A stretch of 64,000 nucleotides of DNA from the NCBI RefSeq assembly GCF_037975245.1, contig NC_092581.1, positions 10,884,803-10,948,802 of the forward strand, read 5' to 3'. Source of the stretch: Apostichopus japonicus (lineage: Eukaryota; Echinodermata; Holothuroidea; Aspidochirotida; Stichopodidae). Below, piece after piece: positions 33,901 through 45,592 of the stretch (positions are counted from its first letter, which is position 1; each line of letters starts with the position of its first letter). The notes below the pieces were generated by a model. The model ran no database searches, was not told the DNA's origin, and worked only from the letters and a program-made list of their open reading frames with translations. Made by a program: the position numbers and the translations under genes.

Positions 33901-36900
33901 TAACAGGAATCCATGAGGTGAAGAAAACTGTTCCAAAGCACCAAAGACACAACAAATCCAATCCATTTGATCCCATTGCTCCTGTGGCCCAGAAAATCAG
34001 CCAGGACACGTGGTTCTTATGCTTTGATGAATTTCAGGTTTGTGTGAATGGATTTTATCCACTAAAAGAGATTGTATACAAGTTAGATTGTTGCTGAAAG
34101 CCTTACAATAATGAGATGAATGTCAAGGGCTTCAATATGTTAGATTCAGCATTTACAAAACCAATCTCCATGAAGAAAATAAACATTGTAATAAATAGAA
34201 TAAAACATAACACAGTTGAAGAATATGTGGCTCAATGATGTCATATATCTAGACTTGATTAAGTCTTCAGCTTTGTGCGTGAAGGAACAATGAACTTGCG
34301 ATATCTCCCGAATGGAATAAGATTTTACTTAGCTGTTGTTGGAAGTAGTTAATGACAGTTATAAGCTGAGGCTAACATGGGAAAAGCTTGTCTTTGGTTT
34401 TAGTATTGTAAAAAACTGGTTTGGAATTGGAGGTGTCAACTTGTGGTTGATAAGAGAATTATTTGATGAAAAGGAGGCGATGAAATTGATTCAAAGAGAT
34501 ATGCAAGAGGGCATTGAATTTGATTTTAGTAGATGGTTATAGAAGTCATATTTATGAAAACTTGGACTCATGGTTCGTCGTTGTGTGAAATGGTAGACGG
34601 GGAAGTGCAAATTAATTTACCATTTTGTTAGAGTACAGATCAACTTATGATTGTAGTTTTAGCTTGTAAATAAAAGTAATTTATTCTTTCTCTTTTGTAT
34701 AATCCTTCAATTATTGATTTCTGGTAGTTTTGTAAAGAAATTAATAAAAGTTATCTCAATCACATAGACCAACAGTGATAGTTGAGTTTGAGTCTCTTTC
34801 AAGTCATTTCAATTTTCATTTCTGATCTTGTTTCATTTGCGTTTTCTGTTTTTTCAGGTGACAGATATCGCAGACGCCATGATCCTGAAAAGGTTATTCA
34901 CGGAACTGTTTCAGCGAGGGGTGGTCGTGTTTGCAACTTCAAATAGACCTCCAGATGATCTCTACAAAAATGGGCTACAAAGAAGTAACTTCCTGCCCTT
35001 CATACAAGTATTGAAGGTTTGATCTCAGAAATTATCCATCTCAGTTAACAGTTTGAATTTTCAGTTTTTAATCTTAAAGGGACTCAATAGTGAAGCCAAA
35101 AGTAACATCGCTAGATGCTTACAAAATTATGTGAAGAAAGCATGGTTCACATCATGTTACCGTGAAAACTTGTGAATACAGAGAATGTCATCAAATTAAT
35201 GATGAAAATTATACAAAAATTATTATTTCAATACTGTCACATAAATGCTAAAAGAGGTGACTGTTGAAATCGTTTCAAAACTTGGCGGCCATTTTTTTGT
35301 GTCACTGTAATTGCTGTAAGTAACATTTTTATTTTGTTTTTTATTTTGTAATGATTGATATTATTTTTCACTTTTCTTTGATCATAGGATCATTGTGAAG
35401 TCATTCAGTTGGACTCTGGAATAGACTACAGGACAGGTAAGCTATGGTCACATCCTGGACTGATGAAGGGGGTGGCAGGAGGGTTCAGAAGGGTACTGTC
35501 TCAGCGACCTGGGTGAATGAGGAGGCATGGGTAACGTTGGATTGAAGAACAATTTATTCTCATTTAAGCATAGGACAGGAAAAATGAGGATTTCAATTTA
35601 GCCTGGTGACACAAATTTCCCCATGACCAACCAGTTTCTTAGTGTCCATGATGGTATCATTAAACATTGAGAAAATTTGTAACTGCAGGCTGTCTTGCTG
35701 CCCACAATTAGTCAAATCAATTTCTATTCCGGACTTACAATAATTTGTTACTTTGGTTTATAATATCTACAATATCTACAGATCATTTACTGCTTGTTAC
35801 TTCATTAAAGCAAATGAAATGTGATATTTGAAGTGAATGGTCTCCTGTAAAAGCAATCAAATTACATTCCTTTTAATTATGATCACTTCTTTAAAGAAGG
35901 AAACAAGTTAATGAAGTCTAGTAATCTTATAGATCTCTCGTACAAACTACAGCAGTGGTATGTACAAGATGTCAAAGGTGGGATTGCCAAGTTTCTAAAC
36001 TTTCCCGACTGATTTAGGCAAGGGCTGACAGAACCTGTATGGAAGCGCTAGGGGCCAATTATTCTCTACTAGTGTAATTGGCAGTAATGTTGATGCATTT
36101 ACTTATTGTTATCTGTCATATACAGGTTACTGTGAAATGTGTTATTGAATTCTTATTTATTAGTATTATTATTATTATTATTATCATTATTATTATTATT
36201 ATTGTATCTTTTTGATTCATTGAAAGCTTTACCAAAGGGAGGAAAGACCTTTTTTGTGAAGTCTGAAGATTCCCAAGCAGAGTATGAAAAGGTCTACAAT
36301 AAGATGATCCATATGGAAGGAAAAGGTAAAGTATATTCTACAAATATTCATTAAGTGTACAATGTTATGATTGATAAAAAGAAGAAGTCATTATCAATAA
36401 TAATTTATTTCGGGCATATGACAAGGGTCCTGTTAGGTAATTGTGTTCATTCATGATTGTAACTGCTCCTGTGGTTGGATGTAGGGAGGGAGTTTTTTCT
36501 TCTTCTTATTTGTTAGCTACAAGGTTTAACACAATTTTTCTAAGATCAAAGTGCTAAGTAGTTTAATTTTAATGTGTAAAAGTAGGTTGGCCTGACGTTC
36601 GATCCTAGCAGGATCTTCTTCAAAGGCTGAATGACAAGTAACAGTAACAGAAGGGACAAAAACAGGCACAGAATACAGACAGGTTAATGAGCATGGTGAA
36701 CACAAAAAGATAGATGTAAGGGGATTAGTAGACAAGGGATGGAGAGAAGAAACAAAGAAAGAAACCATCAGGGGAAGAGGAGAGGTAGGAGATAAACAGT
36801 GTAGGGACAAAGAGAGGATTAAGGGAAGGGGTAGGGAATAAACTGGAGAAGGACAAAGACAGAAAGGTGTGGAGAGAAAAGGGTGGAAGATAGCTTTGAG

Positions 36901-39900
36901 AAGACGAGTTTAATTTTAGCATGTGTAGTATACATACATACCTAAGTTTCTACCAAAGTTTTCATGTATGCACCGCTACATCAGTATTAACTCTTGGTAT
37001 GTAAACATTACTTCATGCGCCTCATCTGAAATTTCAATGGATGTCAAACTGGTAGTTGCATGTCAGGTGATTGGCTACATACAAATGCATCTTCTTATTA
37101 CCATTTATGAATACAGGAGATTGCTTGCTCCAGAATTCTAAATTTTGAGAATAATTATCTTGTCTTCAGTATCAGCATCACGTTATCAAAGCTTAATAAG
37201 GGACCTTCGTATCATCTCCTCTTTGGAGAGATTTAGTTAACCAATTGCGATGCTGAAGATTTAGCCATGTTTCTTTCTGGTCTCAACTATGTTCTCTAGC
37301 TCTTCTGGTAAATTTTTGGTTGAAGCATGAAACACTCTTCTTCTCATTTTCTCTTTTATACCGGATGTTCTTTGCTTTAAAGAAGAATCCAAGAATTATA
37401 ATAAATAGGCAGACTCTGAAGTTCTTTCTGTTAATTTTTGCCCAAAGTTTTTTATCTGATTTGTTACTAAAATTCTGTAGCAATGCATTTCATTAGGACC
37501 TGAGGCAAGTGTCATTAATTTCAAAAAAACGAAGACAATATTTGAAAAATAGTTACTTTTGCTATGCAAGGATTAATACTTGTAAAGAAGTTTGATGACA
37601 ACTGAATTTTCAAAATTCAAACAGAAACATTCATTACTAACTCACTGAGTAATGTTTATCTGATAAAGACAAACGGGAGGGTCCCTATGTTGTCATTTGA
37701 TGCATTGCAATGATTTGTCAGGGAAATACTCTGCAGGTTTCATAAACTTGCTGACTGGGTGAGGATGTAAAGTATGATCACATCACTAACATTTTTGGAG
37801 CATCTGTCCCTACGGAAGTCTCAAAACAAACTTTCTTATGTTTGCAAGGTTCTGTCCATGGGGCCATGTAAAAGTTGCGTTAAGGGTGGCTTGTCAAAAG
37901 TTGTGTGAAGGGGCTGCCATTCCATTCAGTGGGGCTTAAAGGAGGTGAAAATTATTCAATTCCCTGTCATTTTACTTTGTGGTATTGAGAAACAGTGTTG
38001 TGGTCCACTGTCATTGTAAACATTAATTTGGTATTGAGAACAGCATTTCACAAATGCCAAGTTCTCTATCTTTTTAATATAAATCAAATAATGTATAAAG
38101 ATACTAGACGTTAGTAGTAGTCTAATGTCATTTAATAACTTGGTCAACTCTGCAGCTTCTTCATAATGATGATAAAAACAGTAAAATCTCTTTTATATCT
38201 TTGTTGAAAAGGCTTGCTGTTTTATCAGACGTATTATAATGATGAATCAATTTATATAAAGGTTGCTGTTTTATCAGACATATCACTACTGATGATGGTT
38301 CGGTTTATAATAATCCTTCAAGGAACTCTTTATATTTCAGAAAATGACAAGAGGGTGCTAAATCATCTCGGGAGAAATCTCACAGTTCCAAAGGCTTGCG
38401 GCCAAATTGCAAGGTTTTCGTTTTCTGATCTATGTGAACAGGTGGGATTACTTTGTTTTAAAATCTTATGAAATTATATTGCATCAGCAGTTTTCAGATT
38501 TTTATTTGTCATGAAAGAAATCTTATGGTAAACTTGATTGAGTGGGAGATAATGTAGATTTCAATAGTGTGTGCAAATGGGGGGGGGGGTATCCTTTACC
38601 TGAATTTTGACTAATTAAGTAGGAACATATTCTCATCATCCTTGGTGACATTTGCCATCGATTCTTACAAAGTATTTTTGAGATATCACTAGTTGAAGTT
38701 GTCACAGTGTGTACCATTTGAGTAAACTAGTGTGATGTGGTAGTTGTACTCAGATAGGGTAATGTTCTGTTCGGCAATATTTATCTTTTCCTAAGAGCAT
38801 CCAAACATTATAGCAATAAATGCAATGCTTATAGTGTATTATATTGATATATGCACTCCAATATTGAAGTAAAAAAGTTGGATGTGAAGTTATGAAGAAA
38901 ACCGTGAAACAAATTCATCAGTGTGATTCTTTGTGATATACACCTGTTTGCTTCAAGTTTAATTTTGGTGCAAAACATATCAACTTCAAATCTTGTGAGG
39001 TCTAAAGAATTCAAAGCAAATTTCATCAAGATGCTTTGCATATGCCAGTGAAATTCATCACGGCTTCATATCAGAGAATGTTAGCACTCTTGATGTATTA
39101 TTATCATTGTTATTTATTTTTGTGTGTCTATCTTAGGCTTTAGGAGCAGTGGATTATCTTGCCATAAGCCGTGAGTTTGACATTGTTTTCATCGACCAAG
39201 TTCCTCAGATGTCACTCAGCATGAAAACAGCTGCCAGGAGATTCATCACAATGATAGATACATTCTACGATCGAAAGGTCAGTGAAATCATATTGTCTTC
39301 TCTAACCATCATAGAAAGCTACATGATATGACAGAGCCATTGGTCGGTGTGATTCTGATTGGACCAGAGCCTCTGCAGACTTTCGTTGTCAAGGAAACGT
39401 TTTTTTTTCCTTCTGAAGTCTAGGCAGCTGTGTGTTGCCATAAAAGAGTAGTTCAGTGGTTTACCATTATTAATGAGAGATAAAGTGCAAAATACAAACA
39501 ACTTTTCACCAAAGCATAGAAATATCTGATTTACAGGTTTAGAGAAAATGACATTCGTAACTCTTTTGGAGTTATTGGCAATGAATATGAAAAAATTCTT
39601 GATCATATTCTTTGCAAATGAAGATGACCTGACTCATCTCAGTACATTTCTGCAAGGGTCAGAGAAAAGACAGTTGCTGAAGCAGATAGGCCAGACAGAA
39701 TCAAAATATGCAGGTTAGGCTGGGAATTGTGCTCAAGCCTAAGGCCTTAAGGGTCTGTCTGTCCGATAAATTGCAAGATCTTGAGTGGAATGAGCTATAT
39801 ATTGCTGTGTGAATTTGGCCCATAGGCTACCTATTGAGAAGTTCTGCACTAGACTGCTATGTTTGACAATATGATTAGTTGTATCAGTTTCAGTCAACTT

Positions 39901-41656
39901 GATCCAAGATTTTACATGGTGTGTAGGAATCTGTTGTGCTCACTTGAAGGAAACTATTAAGAGCTTTGTTTTAACAGTTTTTGTTGTTTCATTGAGATCT
40001 CTGCAGAAGTGCTGTGTGCAAGCTTGGGAAAGCAATTTGAACATTTTAAATAGGTTTTGCATATTGTGCATGTATGTGTGTGACAGATACAGTAAGTGGT
40101 ATTTTGGGGGAAACATTTTTTTTGGTATTTTTTGGGAGAGAAGAGGAAAACTATTTGCTGGATCTTTTTCTTTGTACCTTCCAGCCTTGATTTGTGAAGA
40201 TGAACAAATCATAGAATTAAAACCAAAAATGAAACTGTTAGAGAGTATCAATTTGAAAAAGAGCATGACATTAATTTGCATTGTTTGTTGTTATTGTTGT
40301 TTTGTAGGTGAAGTTAGTATTACAAGCTGCAGTTCAAATGGAGGAAGTGTTCATCTCAGGTGACTTGACACAGCAAGATGTGGATGACAACATGGTGTTA
40401 CTGGATGATCTAGGTATACAGCAGGTATGAACAGCTTAGGACAAACATTATTACATTATGGACTGTAGGAATACAGCAGGAATGAACAGCTTAGGATAAA
40501 CATTACATTATATACTGTAGGTATACAGCAGGTATAAACAGCATAGGATAAACATTACATTATGTACTGTAGGTACACAACAGGTATGAACAGCTTAGGA
40601 TAAACATTACATTATGTATTGTAGGTACACAACAGGTATGAACAGCTTAGGATAAACATTACATTATGTACTGTAGGTATACAACAGGTATGGACAGCTT
40701 AGGATAAACATTACATTATGTACTGTAGGTTTAGTATACAGCAGGTATGAACAGCTTAGGATAAACATTACATTATATACGGTAGGTATACAGCAGGTAT
40801 AAACAGCATAGGATAAACATTAAATTATGTACTGTAGGTATACAATAGGTATGGACAGCTTAGGATAAACAATACATTATGTACTGTGTGTATAGTATAC
40901 AGCAGGTATGAACAGCTTAGGATAAACATTATTACATTATGTACTGTAGGTATACAACAGGTATGAACAGCTTAGTATATACATTACATTATGTACTTGT
41001 AGGTATACAACAGGTATGGACAGCTTAGGATAAACAATACATTATGTACTGTGTGTATAGTATACAGCAGGTATGAACAGCTTAGGATAAACATTATTAC
41101 ATTATGTACTGTAGGTATACAACAGGTATGAACAGCTTAGTATATACATTACATTATGTACTTGTAGGTATACAGCAGGTATGAACAGCTTAGGACAAAC
41201 AATACATTATGTACTGCAGGTATACAACAGGTATCAACAGCCTACATTACGTTATGGACTGTAGGTATACAGCAGGTATCAACAGCTTAGTCTTCATCAC
41301 TGATTATTGCACACTGGGTAACATCTTGGATGTAAAATTATACATTCTAGCTATAAATCAGTTCTATATTCACATTCACTTACAAGGTTCTGCTAAATAA
41401 CTACTTTTATTTTTTTTTTGGGGGGGGGGCGGTTGAAGGAGGATGTAAACCCCAAGCCAGCTCCTTCCCCACCCCCGTATTCAGGCCTGGCTGCATTTCT
41501 GTCCATTGATATTAATTCAATCTTCCTCACCTGCAGGGTCCTCAAGTCAGCCTCTTCACCGGTGAAGAAGAAATTTTTGCATTCAAAAGAACTTTGTCAA
41601 GACTGAATGAAATGCAGACCAAGGAATACTGGAAAGAGTCAAAGCGAGCTCTCTGA
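30807..41656 (+). CDS. AFG1L: AFG1L (LACE1) orthologue, mitochondrial AFG1-type ATPase, 11 coding exons, complete
   Basis: Joined exons give 450 residues (human 481). Known family role: an AAA-type ATPase of mitochondria, linked to turnover of nuclear-encoded respiratory-complex subunits. Seen here: an Arg/Leu-rich N-terminus that looks like a mitochondrial presequence (residues 1-30), Walker A GAVGTGKT at 109-116, Walker B FLCFDEF at 182-188, a sensor-1 segment ATSNRPP at 215-221 and the family motif DLYKNGLQR at 223-231 that supplies the arginine finger. The C-terminal motif [10 protein letters not shown] is also present. All ten introns are GT-AG and phases close. The start is inferred: exon 1 has no sequence homology, but it ends in phase 1 exactly as exon 2 requires. 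The gene lies head to head with WDR3 and tail to tail with NR2E1. Confidence 0.95.
30960..31070. repeat. GGCCTAGCCTA simple repeats
   Basis: Several TAGGCCTAGCCTAGGCCTAG-type palindromic words cluster in the 5' part of AFG1L intron 1. Low-complexity; no function suggested. Confidence 0.6.
31179..31676. mobile_element. MITE with 8-bp target duplication CAGTAATG, 498 bp
   Basis: Flanked by perfect CAGTAATG copies (31171-31178 and 31677-31684). Ends are inverted repeats sharing AATTATAGAATACAGGGCCA, with GCATCCGGATGCGCGG further in. The interior holds a ~117-bp tandem duplication (CATTTTGACTCCGCATCCG, CGAAAAGTTTCAACATATAC). GG-type ends and an 8-bp duplication suggest Merlin or hAT; the family is open. 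In AFG1L intron 1. Confidence 0.8.
32538..32695 (+). CDS. AFG1L: AFG1L exon 2 (residues 39-91)
   Basis: Encodes [20 protein letters not shown] and [12 protein letters not shown], matching the family segment before the ATPase domain (the DPHQ motif is typical of AFG1 proteins). Acceptor ACAG, donor GTATAT. Confidence 0.92.
32887..33049 (+). CDS. AFG1L: AFG1L exon 3 (residues 92-145), Walker A
   Basis: Encodes [20 protein letters not shown], the P-loop, and [10 protein letters not shown]. Acceptor GTAG, donor GTAAGT. It ends one base into an Arg codon. Confidence 0.96.
33480..33690. repeat. Dispersed repeat, copy 1, flanking AFG1L exon 4
   Basis: Shares with 34140-34335 the words TCAGCATT, CCAATCTCCAT/CCATCTCCAT, ATGTGGCTC-ATGATGTCA, AGACTTG-T-AAGTCTTCA and TGATATCT/CGATATCT. 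Same orientation as the second copy. Confidence 0.6.
33907..34037 (+). CDS. AFG1L: AFG1L exon 4 (residues 146-189), Walker B
   Basis: Encodes [20 protein letters not shown] and CFDEFQ. Acceptor ACAG, donor GTTTGT. This exon is flanked by two direct copies of a dispersed repeat (about 33480-33690 and 34140-34335). Confidence 0.95.
34140..34335. repeat. Dispersed repeat, copy 2, flanking AFG1L exon 4
   Basis: Direct partner of 33480-33690, about 650 bp away, on the other side of exon 4. Its family is not recognised. Confidence 0.6.
34858..35016 (+). CDS. AFG1L: AFG1L exon 5 (residues 190-242)
   Basis: Encodes [20 protein letters not shown] and [17 protein letters not shown], the sensor and arginine-finger region. 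Acceptor TCAG, donor GTTTGA. Confidence 0.97.
35388..35436 (+). CDS. AFG1L: AFG1L exon 6 (residues 243-258 plus one base)
   Basis: A 49-nt exon encoding [16 protein letters not shown], matching human [16 protein letters not shown]. Acceptor ATAG, donor GTAAGC. Confidence 0.95.
36227..36325 (+). CDS. AFG1L: AFG1L exon 7 (residues 259-291)
   Basis: Encodes [20 protein letters not shown] and EKVYNKMI, aligned with human ELPAAGKLYYLTSEADVEAV. The acceptor AAAG follows a (TTA)n tract. Donor GTAAAG. Confidence 0.92.
36326..38340 (+). other. AFG1L intron 7
   Basis: The longest AFG1L intron. Besides the stem-loop repeat at 36588 and a GA-rich stretch (36700-36890), nothing recognised. Confidence 0.6.
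36588..36636 (-). repeat. Hammerhead-like stem-loop repeat, copy A (AFG1L intron 7)
   Basis: On the minus strand: TTTGAAGAAGATCCTGCTAG continuing GATCGAACGTCAGGCC. The GATCCT/AGGATC stem with a GCT loop is intact. The CUGAAGA box reads TTGAAGA and the GAAA box has lost one A. Inverted relative to copy B. Confidence 0.5.
38341..38441 (+). CDS. AFG1L: AFG1L exon 8 (residues 292-325)
   Basis: Encodes [20 protein letters not shown] and DLCEQ, aligned with human QGRELRLNKACGTVADCTFE. Acceptor TCAG, donor GTGGGA. Confidence 0.94.
39137..39277 (+). CDS. AFG1L: AFG1L exon 9 (residues 326-372)
   Basis: Encodes [20 protein letters not shown] and [14 protein letters not shown]. Acceptor TTAG, donor GTCAGT. 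Confidence 0.95.
40308..40424 (+). CDS. AFG1L: AFG1L exon 10 (residues 373-411)
   Basis: Encodes [20 protein letters not shown] and LLDDLGIQQ. Acceptor GTAG, donor CAG/GTATGA. The last 14 exon bases plus this donor form the first unit of the minisatellite that fills most of the next intron. Reading through the donor gives Val and then a stop. Confidence 0.94.
40411..41300 (+). repeat. ~52-60-bp minisatellite repeating the AFG1L exon 10 donor site
   Basis: About 17 units of TAGGTATACAGCAGGTATGA followed by ACAGCTTAGGATAAACATT and ACATTATGTACTG. The first unit straddles the exon 10/intron 10 border: its first 14 bases are coding. Eight later units contain CAGGTATGA exactly like the true donor. 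A three-unit block near 40880-41035 is duplicated at about 41045-41160, so the array also has higher-order repeats. Confidence 0.93.
41537..41656 (+). CDS. AFG1L: AFG1L exon 11, last coding exon (residues 412-450 and stop)
   Basis: Encodes [20 protein letters not shown] and [12 protein letters not shown], matching human [27 protein letters not shown]. Acceptor GCAG; TGA at 41654-41656. Confidence 0.97.
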   Translation, partial: GPQVSLFTGEEEIFAFKRTLSRLNEMQTKEYWKESKRAL

Positions 41657-42614
41657 TGATTAGCTTTGATGCTTAGCTTTGATCTTTATTGAAGTCTTGT
41701 GTGCTATGAATGCTGGGATTGCTCAATGTCACGTAGCATTGCTCAAGATCCTGTAGACGATGAGGGCCAAGAAGAGATCTGTGAGCAATTGCTGGCTGGT
41801 TCTTCATAACGGCTCACTTATCTATGCCATTATCCCTTTGTGGACCTTGTGAACCATTTTGCATGAGTATTGTCTCTCAGCCAAATGTGGCAGCTACATT
41901 GGAAGGTGTAGTGGTGATATATGTTACTTGGGATGTGACACTAAAGTTATATTTATTGCTCTTTATGCTGCCTGTGGGAAAATATAATTAGAGTTGCATA
42001 GTGTGAACAACAGTTACCACTTTTGGGCTAGCGATTGTTTTAGCATTGATTTTGTAACTCATACCGGCTTTTATTCTGTATATCAGAGAAAATATATATA
42101 TGATATACTTCATGTGAAAAGTTATTACAAGAAACTTCCAAACAAAATATACCTTGTCTTTACCTATTTTTTTCCTTGGGAGGAGGGGGAAGGGGGGACT
42201 GTTGCAAAATGACAACATTCTTGATATTGGATATGCCCTTATAGGAAAAGTAAAACCAGGTGCTGGAGCTGAAGGGTACAAGAGGCATGAATCCTCCCCC
42301 TCCCCCACACCTCCCCACCTCAGGTTTTGAGAATACACATAAAATTGCCCCTTTTGGTAACATAGAAGTGACTCTCTTTCTATTTGGTTATCAGCAGACT
42401 TTTCTTAGGATGTTGGACTGAAATATTCCATGGTTTGGTGTGGAAAGTGTAAAGAACAATGGTTTCGGGACAATGTGCCAGTGATGTGTGCACTTTAGCT
42501 CTGATTGCCATATTCCCCATTCCCCATTGTACTACAGATGTCCATACTTAAATACATAAGTCACAGTCCTCCCCCTACATCCCCTCTCCCCTACCTCCCC
42601 AACACAGCATAACC

Positions 42615-42620
42615 AATAAA
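42615..42620 (+). terminator. Candidate polyadenylation signal of AFG1L
   Basis: AATAAA on the plus strand about 960 nt downstream of the AFG1L stop. The long spacing makes it tentative; an AAATAAAC lies further on, near 42954. Confidence 0.3.
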
Positions 42621-43714
42621 TAGGTTGGTCCAGTGACCCCTGTATTAGAACGAATACAACTGGAAAAAGGGTGTTACTACCTTCCCCACACAGGCTGAAA
42701 GCAAGATCGTCTTCATCTTGCCCATGGGCTACTCACGCCCCCCCCCCTCCCCCTCCACCATCCATCGTTGAACCTTAAGCAGTATAAACCTTGGTCGGAT
42801 GATACCAGTACTCAAATAACTCACAACTTGTAACAGCTGTTCCTTCCTATCCCAAAGCTCAAAGCAAGAACTTCTAATTTCCTGTCTGTAGGCTGGACAC
42901 ACACAAAAAAGGCCTCATCAATTACAGAAGCTCATAAAATAAAAAGGGAGAAATAAACAACAACAACAGAATGAAAGAAATTCAAGTTTGTATATAGTTC
43001 TATTCTGTTTATTGACAATTTCAGTCTTTATTCTACATATATTGTGTGAAATAATTTATTTACATTAAGGTGCAATGAGATCCGAGTACATTTCATTTGC
43101 CTTCTATCCGTCTTTTTCTTGCTTATTTTTAATTCTATAAAAGGCTCAAACTCGTGAGATAAGAGATAATAATCAAGCAAGTGCTATTTAATTCCGTGTG
43201 ATAATTTTGTGATAAAATGTTGACATAATATACAGCCGGTAGGTGCACACACACACAGAACAATCAAGAGTTATAGGTCACCAAACTCAATTCACCTCGA
43301 TTTCTTTTTTTCTTTTTTTTTTTGGGCTGAATTATCATTAATCCAATTCTTTTGTGATTCGTTTAGTGGCAAACATGAATATTCATTATTTTTGAATGTC
43401 AGTCAGCCAATTAGAAACTATCCATATGAAATATATGATATATCCGAAAGGAGTGTCTTCTAATAGATATATCCGCTCAATGCAGCCTAAACTGTGATAA
43501 TAGTTTCTCAGTTCACACCCTTAGTCATATATCTTCTTGTAATTAAACAGTATTGACTTCTCTCTGTGACGCTTGTCAGTTCGACTAGCTGTTCATTTGA
43601 TTGGCTGTTAGTAAGTGGCACGTTGGTGCTATAGGCTACATGCGGCTGCAATATTAGCGTCAAGAATTTATTGAGCTAGCAGAGTTTATCACTTTTTACA
43701 AAAGCCGGAAGAAT

Positions 43715-43743
43715 GTATATATATATATCTATATATATATATA

Positions 43744-43810
<67 letters not shown>
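43715..43810. repeat. (AT)n microsatellite
   Basis: About 95 bp of AT dinucleotides with a few CTAT interruptions at the 5' side. Confidence 0.95.
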
Positions 43811-43812
<2 letters not shown>

Positions 43813-43899
43813 GAGTGATGTAGATAAATATATATATATAGGAGTGGAATGTTTCCGACATTAAATGCCATTATTCAGTACAACAAAATATACAAATTC

Positions 43900-44070
43900 T
43901 GAAGATGACACGTATTTTATAAATGAGCTTAGGTCTTATAGTAACACTAATATTTAATATGAGCTTAGGTCTTATTGTAACACGTATATTATATATGAGC
44001 TTAGGTCTTATAGTAACACGTATATTATATTTTATATGAGCTTAGGTCTTATAGTAACACTTATATGACC
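43900..44070. repeat. ~40-bp tandem repeat
   Basis: Four copies of ATGAGCTTAGGTCTTATAGT followed by AACACGTATATTATAT, between the AFG1L and NR2E1 3' ends. Confidence 0.88.
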
Positions 44071-45061
44071 TAGTAATTTATGGGACGGTCAACAAAGGAA
44101 AGACCCGCTTCATAAGGCACAAAGTGGCTGTGTTAACTCTTTGGAAGACTGTTCGGATTCATGATAAAAAAAGATCATGTCTTTGGAATCGATAGCTGGT
44201 TATTATAACATGCAACGCATGCGCAAACCAACGTCGTTGAACATTTTTAATGTGGAATAGTGTGTTACATATATATTTACATGAAAGAAGATACAATAAT
44301 TTTAATCTTTGGCAAAATCAGCATCCGTCTGAGTTGTCTTTTCGATAAATTAGCAAATTTCTCTGTTGCTGATCAATGCTTAATACCCCAACCACCCCCC
44401 GCTCCCCCATAGTTGGATCTCCACGGTTGCAGATCGGATAGTGTGCCAACCCCTGAGCCCCAGTTTTGAGTCGATTAAAAACGTTATCAAAAGATTAGAA
44501 CTCAAATATTGGCCGGCCCTGTTTAGGTCCATAACGACGATCGTTTAACCAAAGTCAATTCGGTGGAAATGAAGATACAAATACGGTGCTATCGCAATAT
44601 ACAGAAAAACCGGAAATGATCACGGTTAACGTGCTGCTCTGATGTTTTAGTAGGCCTATGTAACAGGGACGGATCCAGAAAAGGAGCCGGGTCCGCCCTG
44701 ATGCAATATTCTGGAACTAAATATATGCAGCAGTAATCATAATTTTGCTAAAACCAGCATACATGGAAATATATTTAATTACAGAACGTTTCGCATTCGT
44801 TCCTGCTTTACCGATGTTTTCTAGTATCGAGTTTCGATATTAATTTCGGTGTCTATCAATTCTTCTCTCCCACACTCCCCCCCCCCCCTACCCGTCGCCA
44901 TCTTGCGAGAAAATTCGGGATCAGCAGCCGTACATATAAAACACTAATCTCTTTCGTAAATTACCCCACCACACCCAACCCCACTTCACCCCACCCCCCT
45001 GCGAACAAAAAAACATACGAGTCTGTAGCCTGCAAACTGTATGAAATTTTCGAGATTTAAA

Positions 45062-45067
45062 TTTATT
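45062..45067 (-). terminator. Candidate polyadenylation signal of NR2E1
   Basis: AATAAA on the minus strand about 260 nt downstream of the NR2E1 stop, the first such hexamer after the stop. No cDNA evidence is available. Confidence 0.4.
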
Positions 45068-45329
45068 GACTACCTATTTTGTGTGATTGTTTTTTCTTTG
45101 GGGGGGGGGGGGTTCGTCGCCATTATTGTCCTCTATTTAATCTTTGGCACTGTTATCTGGAACTACGTAGATGACTTTTCCTTTCTTCCTCCGCCTCCTG
45201 CTCATCCTCTTTCTCCCCCTCCTCCTCCTCCTCCTTCTGCTCATACTGCCGGTTGCCTTCTCCTCTTTCTCCTATTTCAGTCAGGTGCTAATTGTCCACC
45301 ATTTTGGATACTGAGTTGTAAGTGATATT

Positions 45330-45592
45330 CTAAGGTAATAATACGGAATATTGATCTGATTTATATAAATCTGTGAGAACTGACGTAATCGGCATCGTCC
45401 CCAGGGTACTCCTGAAGAAGACCTGCTCTATCGAAGAGGCCCGGATAGCTTTCAAACTCGGCAGTAACAGCAGGAGCTTTCCGAACCGGAAAGGCTGAGC
45501 AGGGTGTCTAAGGGTAATGTATTTACCCAAAGTTAGCTGTGATTGCTCGTGTAAGGTTGCTACTGATGCAGCTTCATGTAACCCGGATAGAT
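45330..45592 (-). CDS. NR2E1: NR2E1 exon 7, last coding exon (residues 307-393 and stop)
   Basis: Encodes [40 protein letters not shown] and [15 protein letters not shown]. The C-terminus reads [11 protein letters not shown], longer than the human YKSSDI end. Acceptor TCAG, stop TAG. Confidence 0.96.

Larger units (their letters stand above)
41657..45329. other. AFG1L-NR2E1 convergent intergenic region
   Basis: No gene recognised. It holds both 3' UTRs, several C/T-rich tracts, a ~40-bp tandem repeat at 43900-44070, an (AT)n run at 43715-43810 and poly-C/G stretches. A degenerate GGACGGATCCAG-type repeat word lies near 44669. Confidence 0.7.

Noticed and set aside
34336-34542. A 68-codon frame in AFG1L intron 4 ([17 protein letters not shown]...)
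   Set aside because: No conserved motif or homologue recognised and no splice evidence. Left as intron sequence.
39899-40363. A 154-codon plus-strand open frame before AFG1L exon 10
   Set aside because: It lies mostly in intron 9, reads exon 10 in the wrong frame and has no recognisable similarity.
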